In this document: in pieces, positions 1-12,502 of the stretch
Layout: every line of letters begins with the position of its first letter
How positions within the stretch are numbered: position 1 is the stretch's first letter
From: Galerina marginata
Taxonomy: Eukaryota > Basidiomycota > Agaricomycetes > Agaricales > Galerinaceae
Direction of reading: 5' to 3'
Length of the DNA: 64,000 nucleotides
Assembly: GCA_023014335.1 (NCBI GenBank)
Contig: JAECYW010000004.1
Location: 2,542,001 to 2,606,000, forward strand
Program-made: the position numbers and the translations under genes
The notes under the pieces: generated by a model
Told to the model about the DNA's origin: nothing
Databases searched by the model: none
The model's input: the letters and a program-made list of their open reading frames with translations, nothing else

Positions 1-3000
1 ACCAAGTTGAGCTGACTGTTTGCTGGATTTGGACACCATGACATCATTGCAAAACATATGTAAATATTTGTACATTATTCTATATTGGTCTGGGCGACAC
101 ATTTTAGCATATCTAGCTCATTCAAATCTGTTTTAAGCATAAATTCACACAAATTTGCGCTTTTTGGGTCGTGTGAACAAGTCACATGACCTAATCAACC
201 CTGGATACACATGCCACATGAAAGCCCTGATTTTTACGATTTTTTTGATACCAAGATCATTAAAATTGGCCCAGTAATGGCTGAGATACAGAAACCATGC
301 AGGGTCACTATAGCAGTGGGAGAATTTCCAACCATTGCGTTAGAAACCATTTCTGCCTGCTATGCAGGCCGGAAAACAAGTTCTTTTACTACGTAAGAAC
401 TTGTAACAAGATTAATTAATTGACTACAATAAGAACTTGTAACAAGATTAATTCTTACGTCACTTAGCTTTTATCGGATTGCCTTGAAACAAAGTGTGTA
501 ATTATCAGAAAAATCAGGGCTAAAAGATGGTGTCACATACATATTGTCACATCTTTATGTGACTTACCAAATGCGGAATATTGTTGAAAACACAGTAAAT
601 AAGCTATATTGAGAGATTTTAAAGGCATTAAAATAAAATAAAAATACTGATAATCTTTTTTTTACCTAACAGGTGGTCTGTGCGCACATATCACATGACA
701 TATCCCTGAGAATATTTTTGTCCAAGTTGGTGCATTACCAAATCCAAGGCAATTGCACAAAGTCCTGCTGTGAGTTTGATTATGTAAGCTTCTAGAACAT
801 TATTTTCATGTTATTTGGTCATGTTTTGCAATGTTTGGTGTGCCTTTTATGGGTTATCCAGTCAGTTTAACACCAATTTTCGGATTTTCACCAAGTTGAG
901 CTGACTGTTTGCTGGATTTGGACACCATGACATCATTGCAAAACATATGTAAATATTTGTACATTATTCTATATTGGTCTGGGCGACACATTTTAGCATA
1001 TCTAGCTCATTCAAATCTGTTTTAAGCATAAATTCACACAAATTTGCGCTTTTTGGGTCGTGTGAACAAGTCACATGACCTAATCAACCCTGGATACACA
1101 TGCCACATGAAAGCCCTGATTTTTACGATTTTTTTGATACCAAGATCATTAAAATTGGCCCAGTAATGGCTGAGATACAGAAACCATGCAGGGTCACTAT
1201 AGCAGTGGGAGAATTTCCAACCATTGCGTTAGAAACCATTTCTGCCTGCTATGCAGGCCGGAAAACAAGTTCTTTTACTACGTAAGAACTTGTAACAAGA
1301 TTAATTAATTGACTACAATAAGAACTTGTAACAAGATTAATTCTTACGTCACTTAGCTTTTATCGGATTGCCTTGAAACAAAGTGTGTAATTATCAGAAA
1401 AATCAGGGCTAAAAGATGGTGTCACATACATATTGTCACATCTTTATGTGACTTACCAAATGCGGAATATTGTTGAAAACACAGTAAATAAGCTATATTG
1501 AGAGATTTTAAAGGCATTAAAATAAAATAAAAATACTGATAATCTTTTTTTTACCTAACAGGTGGTCTGTGCGCACATATCACATGACATATCCCTGAGA
1601 ATATTTTTGTCCAAGTTGGTGCATTACCAAATCCAAGGCAATTGCACAAAGTCCTGCTGTGAGTTTGATTATGTAAGCTTCTAGAACATTATTTTCATGT
1701 TATTTGGTCATGTTTTGCAATGTTTGGTGTGCCTTTTATGGGTTATCCAGTCAGTTTAACACCAATTTTCGGATTTTCACCAAGTTGAGCTGACTGTTTG
1801 CTGGATTTGGACACCATGACATCATTGCAAAACATATGTAAATATTTGTACATTATTCTATATTGGTCTGGGCGACACATTTTAGCATATCTAGCTCATT
1901 CAAATCTGTTTTAAGCATAAATTCACACAAATTTGCGCTTTTTGGGTCGTGTGAACAAGTCACATGACCTAATCAACCCTGGATACACATGCCACATGAA
2001 AGCCCTGATTTTTACGATTTTTTTGATACCAAGATCATTAAAATTGGCCCAGTAATGGCTGAGATACAGAAACCATGCAGGGTCACTATAGCAGTGGGAG
2101 AATTTCCAACCATTGCGTTAGAAACCATTTCTGCCTGCTATGCAGGCCGGAAAACAAGTTCTTTTACTACGTAAGAACTTGTAACAAGATTAATTAATTG
2201 ACTACAATAAGAACTTGTAACAAGATTAATTCTTACGTCACTTAGCTTTTATCGGATTGCCTTGAAACAAAGTGTGTAATTATCAGAAAAATCAGGGCTA
2301 AAAGATGGTGTCACATACATATTGTCACATCTTTATGTGACTTACCAAATGCGGAATATTGTTGAAAACACAGTAAATAAGCTATATTGAGAGATTTTAA
2401 AGGCATTAAAATAAAATAAAAATACTGATAATCTTTTTTTTACCTAACAGGTGGTCTGTGCGCACATATCACATGACATATCCCTGAGAATATTTTTGTC
2501 CAAGTTGGTGCATTACCAAATCCAAGGCAATTGCACAAAGTCCTGCTGTGAGTTTGATTATGTAAGCTTCTAGAACATTATTTTCATGTTATTTGGTCAT
2601 GTTTTGCAATGTTTGGTGTGCCTTTTATGGGTTATCCAGTCAGTTTAACACCAATTTTCGGATTTTCACCAAGTTGAGCTGACTGTTTGCTGGATTTGGA
2701 CACCATGACATCATTGCAAAACATATGTAAATATTTGTACATTATTCTATATTGGTCTGGGCGACACATTTTAGCATATCTAGCTCATTCAAATCTGTTT
2801 TAAGCATAAATTCACACAAATTTGCGCTTTTTGGGTCGTGTGAACAAGTCACATGACCTAATCAACCCTGGATACACATGCCACATGAAAGCCCTGATTT
2901 TTACGATTTTTTTGATACCAAGATCATTAAAATTGGCCCAGTAATGGCTGAGATACAGAAACCATGCAGGGTCACTATAGCAGTGGGAGAATTTCCAACC

Positions 3001-6000
3001 ATTGCGTTAGAAACCATTTCTGCCTGCTATGCAGGCCGGAAAACAAGTTCTTTTACTACGTAAGAACTTGTAACAAGATTAATTAATTGACTACAATAAG
3101 AACTTGTAACAAGATTAATTCTTACGTCACTTAGCTTTTATCGGATTGCCTTGAAACAAAGTGTGTAATTATCAGAAAAATCAGGGCTAAAAGATGGTGT
3201 CACATACATATTGTCACATCTTTATGTGACTTACCAAATGCGGAATATTGTTGAAAACACAGTAAATAAGCTATATTGAGAGATTTTAAAGGCATTAAAA
3301 TAAAATAAAAATACTGATAATCTTTTTTTTACCTAACAGGTGGTCTGTGCGCACATATCACATGACATATCCCTGAGAATATTTTTGTCCAAGTTGGTGC
3401 ATTACCAAATCCAAGGCAATTGCACAAAGTCCTGCTGTGAGTTTGATTATGTAAGCTTCTAGAACATTATTTTCATGTTATTTGGTCATGTTTTGCAATG
3501 TTTGGTGTGCCTTTTATGGGTTATCCAGTCAGTTTAACACCAATTTTCGGATTTTCACCAAGTTGAGCTGACTGTTTGCTGGATTTGGACACCATGACAT
3601 CATTGCAAAACATATGTAAATATTTGTACATTATTCTATATTGGTCTGGGCGACACATTTTAGCATATCTAGCTCATTCAAATCTGTTTTAAGCATAAAT
3701 TCACACAAATTTGCGCTTTTTGGGTCGTGTGAACAAGTCACATGACCTAATCAACCCTGGATACACATGCCACATGAAAGCCCTGATTTTTACGATTTTT
3801 TTGATACCAAGATCATTAAAATTGGCCCAGTAATGGCTGAGATACAGAAACCATGCAGGGTCACTATAGCAGTGGGAGAATTTCCAACCATTGCGTTAGA
3901 AACCATTTCTGCCTGCTATGCAGGCCGGAAAACAAGTTCTTTTACTACGTAAGAACTTGTAACAAGATTAATTAATTGACTACAATAAGAACTTGTAACA
4001 AGATTAATTCTTACGTCACTTAGCTTTTATCGGATTGCCTTGAAACAAAGTGTGTAATTATCAGAAAAATCAGGGCTAAAAGATGGTGTCACATACATAT
4101 TGTCACATCTTTATGTGACTTACCAAATGCGGAATATTGTTGAAAACACAGTAAATAAGCTATATTGAGAGATTTTAAAGGCATTAAAATAAAATAAAAA
4201 TACTGATAATCTTTTTTTTACCTAACAGGTGGTCTGTGCGCACATATCACATGACATATCCCTGAGAATATTTTTGTCCAAGTTGGTGCATTACCAAATC
4301 CAAGGCAATTGCACAAAGTCCTGCTGTGAGTTTGATTATGTAAGCTTCTAGAACATTATTTTCATGTTATTTGGTCATGTTTTGCAATGTTTGGTGTGCC
4401 TTTTATGGGTTATCCAGTCAGTTTAACACCAATTTTCGGATTTTCACCAAGTTGAGCTGACTGTTTGCTGGATTTGGACACCATGACATCATTGCAAAAC
4501 ATATGTAAATATTTGTACATTATTCTATATTGGTCTGGGCGACACATTTTAGCATATCTAGCTCATTCAAATCTGTTTTAAGCATAAATTCACACAAATT
4601 TGCGCTTTTTGGGTCGTGTGAACAAGTCACATGACCTAATCAACCCTGGATACACATGCCACATGAAAGCCCTGATTTTTACGATTTTTTTGATACCAAG
4701 ATCATTAAAATTGGCCCAGTAATGGCTGAGATACAGAAACCATGCAGGGTCACTATAGCAGTGGGAGAATTTCCAACCATTGCGTTAGAAACCATTTCTG
4801 CCTGCTATGCAGGCCGGAAAACAAGTTCTTTTACTACGTAAGAACTTGTAACAAGATTAATTAATTGACTACAATAAGAACTTGTAACAAGATTAATTCT
4901 TACGTCACTTAGCTTTTATCGGATTGCCTTGAAACAAAGTGTGTAATTATCAGAAAAATCAGGGCTAAAAGATGGTGTCACATACATATTGTCACATCTT
5001 TATGTGACTTACCAAATGCGGAATATTGTTGAAAACACAGTAAATAAGCTATATTGAGAGATTTTAAAGGCATTAAAATAAAATAAAAATACTGATAATC
5101 TTTTTTTTACCTAACAGGTGGTCTGTGCGCACATATCACATGACATATCCCTGAGAATATTTTTGTCCAAGTTGGTGCATTACCAAATCCAAGGCAATTG
5201 CACAAAGTCCTGCTGTGAGTTTGATTATGTAAGCTTCTAGAACATTATTTTCATGTTATTTGGTCATGTTTTGCAATGTTTGGTGTGCCTTTTATGGGTT
5301 ATCCAGTCAGTTTAACACCAATTTTCGGATTTTCACCAAGTTGAGCTGACTGTTTGCTGGATTTGGACACCATGACATCATTGCAAAACATATGTAAATA
5401 TTTGTACATTATTCTATATTGGTCTGGGCGACACATTTTAGCATATCTAGCTCATTCAAATCTGTTTTAAGCATAAATTCACACAAATTTGCGCTTTTTG
5501 GGTCGTGTGAACAAGTCACATGACCTAATCAACCCTGGATACACATGCCACATGAAAGCCCTGATTTTTACGATTTTTTTGATACCAAGATCATTAAAAT
5601 TGGCCCAGTAATGGCTGAGATACAGAAACCATGCAGGGTCACTATAGCAGTGGGAGAATTTCCAACCATTGCGTTAGAAACCATTTCTGCCTGCTATGCA
5701 GGCCGGAAAACAAGTTCTTTTACTACGTAAGAACTTGTAACAAGATTAATTAATTGACTACAATAAGAACTTGTAACAAGATTAATTCTTACGTCACTTA
5801 GCTTTTATCGGATTGCCTTGAAACAAAGTGTGTAATTATCAGAAAAATCAGGGCTAAAAGATGGTGTCACATACATATTGTCACATCTTTATGTGACTTA
5901 CCAAATGCGGAATATTGTTGAAAACACAGTAAATAAGCTATATTGAGAGATTTTAAAGGCATTAAAATAAAATAAAAATACTGATAATCTTTTTTTTACC

Positions 6001-9000
6001 TAACAGGTGGTCTGTGCGCACATATCACATGACATATCCCTGAGAATATTTTTGTCCAAGTTGGTGCATTACCAAATCCAAGGCAATTGCACAAAGTCCT
6101 GCTGTGAGTTTGATTATGTAAGCTTCTAGAACATTATTTTCATGTTATTTGGTCATGTTTTGCAATGTTTGGTGTGCCTTTTATGGGTTATCCAGTCAGT
6201 TTAACACCAATTTTCGGATTTTCACCAAGTTGAGCTGACTGTTTGCTGGATTTGGACACCATGACATCATTGCAAAACATATGTAAATATTTGTACATTA
6301 TTCTATATTGGTCTGGGCGACACATTTTAGCATATCTAGCTCATTCAAATCTGTTTTAAGCATAAATTCACACAAATTTGCGCTTTTTGGGTCGTGTGAA
6401 CAAGTCACATGACCTAATCAACCCTGGATACACATGCCACATGAAAGCCCTGATTTTTACGATTTTTTTGATACCAAGATCATTAAAATTGGCCCAGTAA
6501 TGGCTGAGATACAGAAACCATGCAGGGTCACTATAGCAGTGGGAGAATTTCCAACCATTGCGTTAGAAACCATTTCTGCCTGCTATGCAGGCCGGAAAAC
6601 AAGTTCTTTTACTACGTAAGAACTTGTAACAAGATTAATTAATTGACTACAATAAGAACTTGTAACAAGATTAATTCTTACGTCACTTAGCTTTTATCGG
6701 ATTGCCTTGAAACAAAGTGTGTAATTATCAGAAAAATCAGGGCTAAAAGATGGTGTCACATACATATTGTCACATCTTTATGTGACTTACCAAATGCGGA
6801 ATATTGTTGAAAACACAGTAAATAAGCTATATTGAGAGATTTTAAAGGCATTAAAATAAAATAAAAATACTGATAATCTTTTTTTTACCTAACAGGTGGT
6901 CTGTGCGCACATATCACATGACATATCCCTGAGAATATTTTTGTCCAAGTTGGTGCATTACCAAATCCAAGGCAATTGCACAAAGTCCTGCTGTGAGTTT
7001 GATTATGTAAGCTTCTAGAACATTATTTTCATGTTATTTGGTCATGTTTTGCAATGTTTGGTGTGCCTTTTATGGGTTATCCAGTCAGTTTAACACCAAT
7101 TTTCGGATTTTCACCAAGTTGAGCTGACTGTTTGCTGGATTTGGACACCATGACATCATTGCAAAACATATGTAAATATTTGTACATTATTCTATATTGG
7201 TCTGGGCGACACATTTTAGCATATCTAGCTCATTCAAATCTGTTTTAAGCATAAATTCACACAAATTTGCGCTTTTTGGGTCGTGTGAACAAGTCACATG
7301 ACCTAATCAACCCTGGATACACATGCCACATGAAAGCCCTGATTTTTACGATTTTTTTGATACCAAGATCATTAAAATTGGCCCAGTAATGGCTGAGATA
7401 CAGAAACCATGCAGGGTCACTATAGCAGTGGGAGAATTTCCAACCATTGCGTTAGAAACCATTTCTGCCTGCTATGCAGGCCGGAAAACAAGTTCTTTTA
7501 CTACGTAAGAACTTGTAACAAGATTAATTAATTGACTACAATAAGAACTTGTAACAAGATTAATTCTTACGTCACTTAGCTTTTATCGGATTGCCTTGAA
7601 ACAAAGTGTGTAATTATCAGAAAAATCAGGGCTAAAAGATGGTGTCACATACATATTGTCACATCTTTATGTGACTTACCAAATGCGGAATATTGTTGAA
7701 AACACAGTAAATAAGCTATATTGAGAGATTTTAAAGGCATTAAAATAAAATAAAAATACTGATAATCTTTTTTTTACCTAACAGGTGGTCTGTGCGCACA
7801 TATCACATGACATATCCCTGAGAATATTTTTGTCCAAGTTGGTGCATTACCAAATCCAAGGCAATTGCACAAAGTCCTGCTGTGAGTTTGATTATGTAAG
7901 CTTCTAGAACATTATTTTCATGTTATTTGGTCATGTTTTGCAATGTTTGGTGTGCCTTTTATGGGTTATCCAGTCAGTTTAACACCAATTTTCGGATTTT
8001 CACCAAGTTGAGCTGACTGTTTGCTGGATTTGGACACCATGACATCATTGCAAAACATATGTAAATATTTGTACATTATTCTATATTGGTCTGGGCGACA
8101 CATTTTAGCATATCTAGCTCATTCAAATCTGTTTTAAGCATAAATTCACACAAATTTGCGCTTTTTGGGTCGTGTGAACAAGTCACATGACCTAATCAAC
8201 CCTGGATACACATGCCACATGAAAGCCCTGATTTTTACGATTTTTTTGATACCAAGATCATTAAAATTGGCCCAGTAATGGCTGAGATACAGAAACCATG
8301 CAGGGTCACTATAGCAGTGGGAGAATTTCCAACCATTGCGTTAGAAACCATTTCTGCCTGCTATGCAGGCCGGAAAACAAGTTCTTTTACTACGTAAGAA
8401 CTTGTAACAAGATTAATTAATTGACTACAATAAGAACTTGTAACAAGATTAATTCTTACGTCACTTAGCTTTTATCGGATTGCCTTGAAACAAAGTGTGT
8501 AATTATCAGAAAAATCAGGGCTAAAAGATGGTGTCACATACATATTGTCACATCTTTATGTGACTTACCAAATGCGGAATATTGTTGAAAACACAGTAAA
8601 TAAGCTATATTGAGAGATTTTAAAGGCATTAAAATAAAATAAAAATACTGATAATCTTTTTTTTACCTAACAGGTGGTCTGTGCGCACATATCACATGAC
8701 ATATCCCTGAGAATATTTTTGTCCAAGTTGGTGCATTACCAAATCCAAGGCAATTGCACAAAGTCCTGCTGTGAGTTTGATTATGTAAGCTTCTAGAACA
8801 TTATTTTCATGTTATTTGGTCATGTTTTGCAATGTTTGGTGTGCCTTTTATGGGTTATCCAGTCAGTTTAACACCAATTTTCGGATTTTCACCAAGTTGA
8901 GCTGACTGTTTGCTGGATTTGGACACCATGACATCATTGCAAAACATATGTAAATATTTGTACATTATTCTATATTGGTCTGGGCGACACATTTTAGCAT

Positions 9001-11074
9001 ATCTAGCTCATTCAAATCTGTTTTAAGCATAAATTCACACAAATTTGCGCTTTTTGGGTCGTGTGAACAAGTCACATGACCTAATCAACCCTGGATACAC
9101 ATGCCACATGAAAGCCCTGATTTTTACGATTTTTTTGATACCAAGATCATTAAAATTGGCCCAGTAATGGCTGAGATACAGAAACCATGCAGGGTCACTA
9201 TAGCAGTGGGAGAATTTCCAACCATTGCGTTAGAAACCATTTCTGCCTGCTATGCAGGCCGGAAAACAAGTTCTTTTACTACGTAAGAACTTGTAACAAG
9301 ATTAATTAATTGACTACAATAAGAACTTGTAACAAGATTAATTCTTACGTCACTTAGCTTTTATCGGATTGCCTTGAAACAAAGTGTGTAATTATCAGAA
9401 AAATCAGGGCTAAAAGATGGTGTCACATACATATTGTCACATCTTTATGTGACTTACCAAATGCGGAATATTGTTGAAAACACAGTAAATAAGCTATATT
9501 GAGAGATTTTAAAGGCATTAAAATAAAATAAAAATACTGATAATCTTTTTTTTACCTAACAGGTGGTCTGTGCGCACATATCACATGACATATCCCTGAG
9601 AATATTTTTGTCCAAGTTGGTGCATTACCAAATCCAAGGCAATTGCACAAAGTCCTGCTGTGAGTTTGATTATGTAAGCTTCTAGAACATTATTTTCATG
9701 TTATTTGGTCATGTTTTGCAATGTTTGGTGTGCCTTTTATGGGTTATCCAGTCAGTTTAACACCAATTTTCGGATTTTCACCAAGTTGAGCTGACTGTTT
9801 GCTGGATTTGGACACCATGACATCATTGCAAAACATATGTAAATATTTGTACATTATTCTATATTGGTCTGGGCGACACATTTTAGCATATCTAGCTCAT
9901 TCAAATCTGTTTTAAGCATAAATTCACACAAATTTGCGCTTTTTGGGTCGTGTGAACAAGTCACATGACCTAATCAACCCTGGATACACATGCCACATGA
10001 AAGCCCTGATTTTTACGATTTTTTTGATACCAAGATCATTAAAATTGGCCCAGTAATGGCTGAGATACAGAAACCATGCAGGGTCACTATAGCAGTGGGA
10101 GAATTTCCAACCATTGCGTTAGAAACCATTTCTGCCTGCTATGCAGGCCGGAAAACAAGTTCTTTTACTACGTAAGAACTTGTAACAAGATTAATTAATT
10201 GACTACAATAAGAACTTGTAACAAGATTAATTCTTACGTCACTTAGCTTTTATCGGATTGCCTTGAAACAAAGTGTGTAATTATCAGAAAAATCAGGGCT
10301 AAAAGATGGTGTCACATACATATTGTCACATCTTTATGTGACTTACCAAATGCGGAATATTGTTGAAAACACAGTAAATAAGCTATATTGAGAGATTTTA
10401 AAGGCATTAAAATAAAATAAAAATACTGATAATCTTTTTTTTACCTAACAGGTGGTCTGTGCGCACATATCACATGACATATCCCTGAGAATATTTTTGT
10501 CCAAGTTGGTGCATTACCAAATCCAAGGCAATTGCACAAAGTCCTGCTGTGAGTTTGATTATGTAAGCTTCTAGAACATTATTTTCATGTTATTTGGTCA
10601 TGTTTTGCAATGTTTGGTGTGCCTTTTATGGGTTATCCAGTCAGTTTAACACCAATTTTCGGATTTTCACCAAGTTGAGCTGACTGTTTGCTGGATTTGG
10701 ACACCATGACATCATTGCAAAACATATGTAAATATTTGTACATTATTCTATATTGGTCTGGGCGACACATTTTAGCATATCTAGCTCATTCAAATCTGTT
10801 TTAAGCATAAATTCACACAAATTTGCGCTTTTTGGGTCGTGTGAACAAGTCACATGACCTAATCAACCCTGGATACACATGCCACATGAAAGCCCTGATT
10901 TTTACGATTTTTTTGATACCAAGATCATTAAAATTGGCCCAGTAATGGCTGAGATACAGAAACCATGCAGGGTCACTATAGCAGTGGGAGAATTTCCAAC
11001 CATTGCGTTAGAAACCATTTCTGCCTGCTATGCAGGCCGGAAAACAAGTTCTTTTACTACGTAAGAACTTGTAA
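1..11074 (-). repeat. 889-bp satellite array: multi-terminus non-autonomous Helitron, left end outside window
   Basis: About 12.5 head-to-tail units of exactly 889 bp, with no mismatch between units that I could find by eye. On the minus strand each unit starts with TTACAAGTTCTTACG, the 5' terminus of the Helitron family seen six more times in this window. Thirteen such termini end at 406 and then every 889 bp to 11,074. A 35-bp stretch near each terminus is itself duplicated. Each unit has a 61-codon open frame, but it is the same DNA copied and shows no sign of being a gene. The 3' end of the element (hairpin and CAAG) must lie left of base 1. The right flank begins with C at 11,075. The perfect unit identity suggests very recent amplification, or an assembly effect. 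Confidence 0.9.
11036..11074 (-). other. Helitron 5' terminus with terminal hairpin (array copy)
   Basis: Read on the minus strand, the terminus is TTACAAGTTCTTACG followed by AAGAACTTGT. This gives a 10-bp stem (ACAAGTTCTT / AAGAACTTGT) with a 9-nt loop right at the end. A second stem, GCCTGC-ATA-GCAGGC, lies just inside. The same structure ends every member of this family in the window and is repeated inside each 889-bp unit. Confidence 0.8.
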
Positions 11075-11094
11075 CACCTCACGCCCGCCCGCCC

Positions 11095-11109
11095 AGCTGC
11101 CTGTGCGTC
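11095..11109. repeat. Possible left target-site duplication of the LINE
   Basis: AGCTGCCTGTGCGTC here matches AGCTGCCCGTGCGTC at 15,630-15,644, immediately after the LINE poly-A, with 14 of 15 bases identical. This fits target-primed integration of a 5'-truncated LINE. The match is short, so chance is possible. Confidence 0.5.
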
Positions 11110-11110
11110 T

Positions 11111-12095
11111 ATGGGCGGGGACTTCAACTGCCACTCGAGGGAGTGGGATCCTGACTGTCGCTCCCACGGGACGACGGCCATCTCTCTGCTGGACACAGCA
11201 GCTTCCGTTGGCCTCGAGCTTGCTATTCCTAGCAACCCGGGCCCGACCTTCATTTCGCACAACCCGGATCTTCGACCTTCCGTCATTGATCTTGTGTATG
11301 TTCCGCCGGACCAGGCTGTGTCTCTCACGACATGCCTGGAACCGGAACTGAAGATGAGATCGGACCATGTCCCGATTTCATCTTTTGTCCCGATCAGATC
11401 GTCCAGATCCGATGCTGGTAAACGAGCGATCCCCCTGGAAGTCCAGATGCGATATCGGGCCGCCATTGTTTCGAAGATCGAGGGCCTTCCCGTCCTAGAT
11501 CTTACTGCCCCAGACTCTGTCGAGGCGGCGGCTAGCGCTGTCGCTAAGGTGTTCGCGGACTCCTATGAGGAGTTTGCGGTCCGACGGTCCATTACGTCCC
11601 GGTCTACCCAGTGGTGGACACCGGAATGTACTGAATCCCTGGCCACATATCGCGCGTCCCTCGAGGATGACGATTGGAGGTCATTCCGTAAGCTCTGCAA
11701 AGAGACCAAGCGCAAGTTCTTCGATGAACGCATCGCGGATATTGCATACTCCAACAAGCGCCCCTGGGATCTCATGAACTGGGTTCAGAAGCGCGTGCTA
11801 CCTGCCTGCGAGGCCCTCTCTTATCAGGGGGCCCCGTGTATCTCTCTCGAATCCCTGTGGGATGCTCTCCATGGAACGTACAACTCGGCCTCTGGCCGGG
11901 CTCACGATCTATCTGATATTGGCCTTATTCCCCCCATGCTGGTGAGGGAGTGGCTCCCCTTCTCCATGTTCGAACTCACCGAGGCTCTCTCGGCGTGCTC
12001 GAGCAGGTCCGCGCCAGGCCCTGACCACATTGGTTGGGATCACCTGAAGTGGTTCGTCTCCGAGTCGAAAAGCTCTGCTGCGACTTTCCTCCGGA
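11111..12095 (+). pseudogene. LINE polyprotein, N-terminal piece: endonuclease domain
   Basis: This piece encodes an apurinic-endonuclease-like (exonuclease-endonuclease-phosphatase) domain that would nick target DNA. Visible signatures are GGDFNCHSREW near the start, VIDLVYV, and SDHVPI, which carries the catalytic Asp-His pair. The true N-terminus of the domain is missing, so the ATG at 11,111 is only the first in-frame Met and not a native start. The frame breaks at 12,095 where a Helitron is inserted. Without the insertion it reads on as LRIANGCLEHSYWP into the RT piece, for 1,135 codons in total. The linker between endonuclease and RT, with SRSAPGPDHIGWD at its end, belongs to the start of the RT region. 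Confidence 0.85.
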
Positions 12096-12502
12096 TTACA
12101 AGTTCTTACGTAGTAAAAGAACTTGTTTTCCGGCCTGCATAGCAGGCAGAAATGGTTTCTAACGCAATGGTTGGAAATTCTCCCACTGCTATAGTGACCC
12201 TGCATGGTTTCTGTATCTCAGCCATTACTGGGCCAATTTTTATGATCTTGGTATCAAAAAATTCGTAAAAATCAGGGCCTTCCTGGTCACGTGACCAGGC
12301 CGTTTTAGGCTTGTTAGATTCGCCTTATTTTTCTGCTCTTTTTGAGTATAAGATCATCCCAATCGGTTCAGATTTGAGCGGACTACATGTTATTTACGTA
12401 TTTAATATGTATTTGTTTAATAACAGTGTAAGTCTTCAGACACTGCCTCACCCCAAAGTAAGAACTTGTTTTTGCCATGCGCAGCAATGGCCTCTGACCA
12501 AG
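12096..12502 (+). mobile_element. Minimal non-autonomous Helitron (one 5' terminus) inside the LINE
   Basis: 407 bp, plus orientation: TTACAAGTTCTTACG at the 5' end, subterminal GTAAGAACTTGT, hairpin GCCATGCGCAGCAATGGC, and final GACCAAG. It lies between A12095 and T12503. Removing it rejoins the LINE reading frame exactly, so there is no target duplication. It has no 889-bp unit. An 18-bp palindrome, CCTGGTCACGTGACCAGG, is at 12,282-12,299. It belongs to the subfamily with CACCCCAAAG before the subterminal repeat. The hairpin contains an ATG in the LINE frame (MASDQ...), which by chance gives the RT half a new Met. Confidence 0.93.

Noticed and set aside
211..396. 61-codon open frame (MPHESPDFYDFF...) repeated in every 889-bp unit
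   Set aside because: It is conserved only because the DNA units are copies. It overlaps the element's terminus and shared motif, and has no start context or family match. Counting it as a gene would give many false genes.
1..11074. CRISPR-like or centromeric array
   Set aside because: Units are 889 bp with no spacer variation, and each carries a Helitron terminus. A Helitron-derived satellite explains it; nothing supports centromere function.
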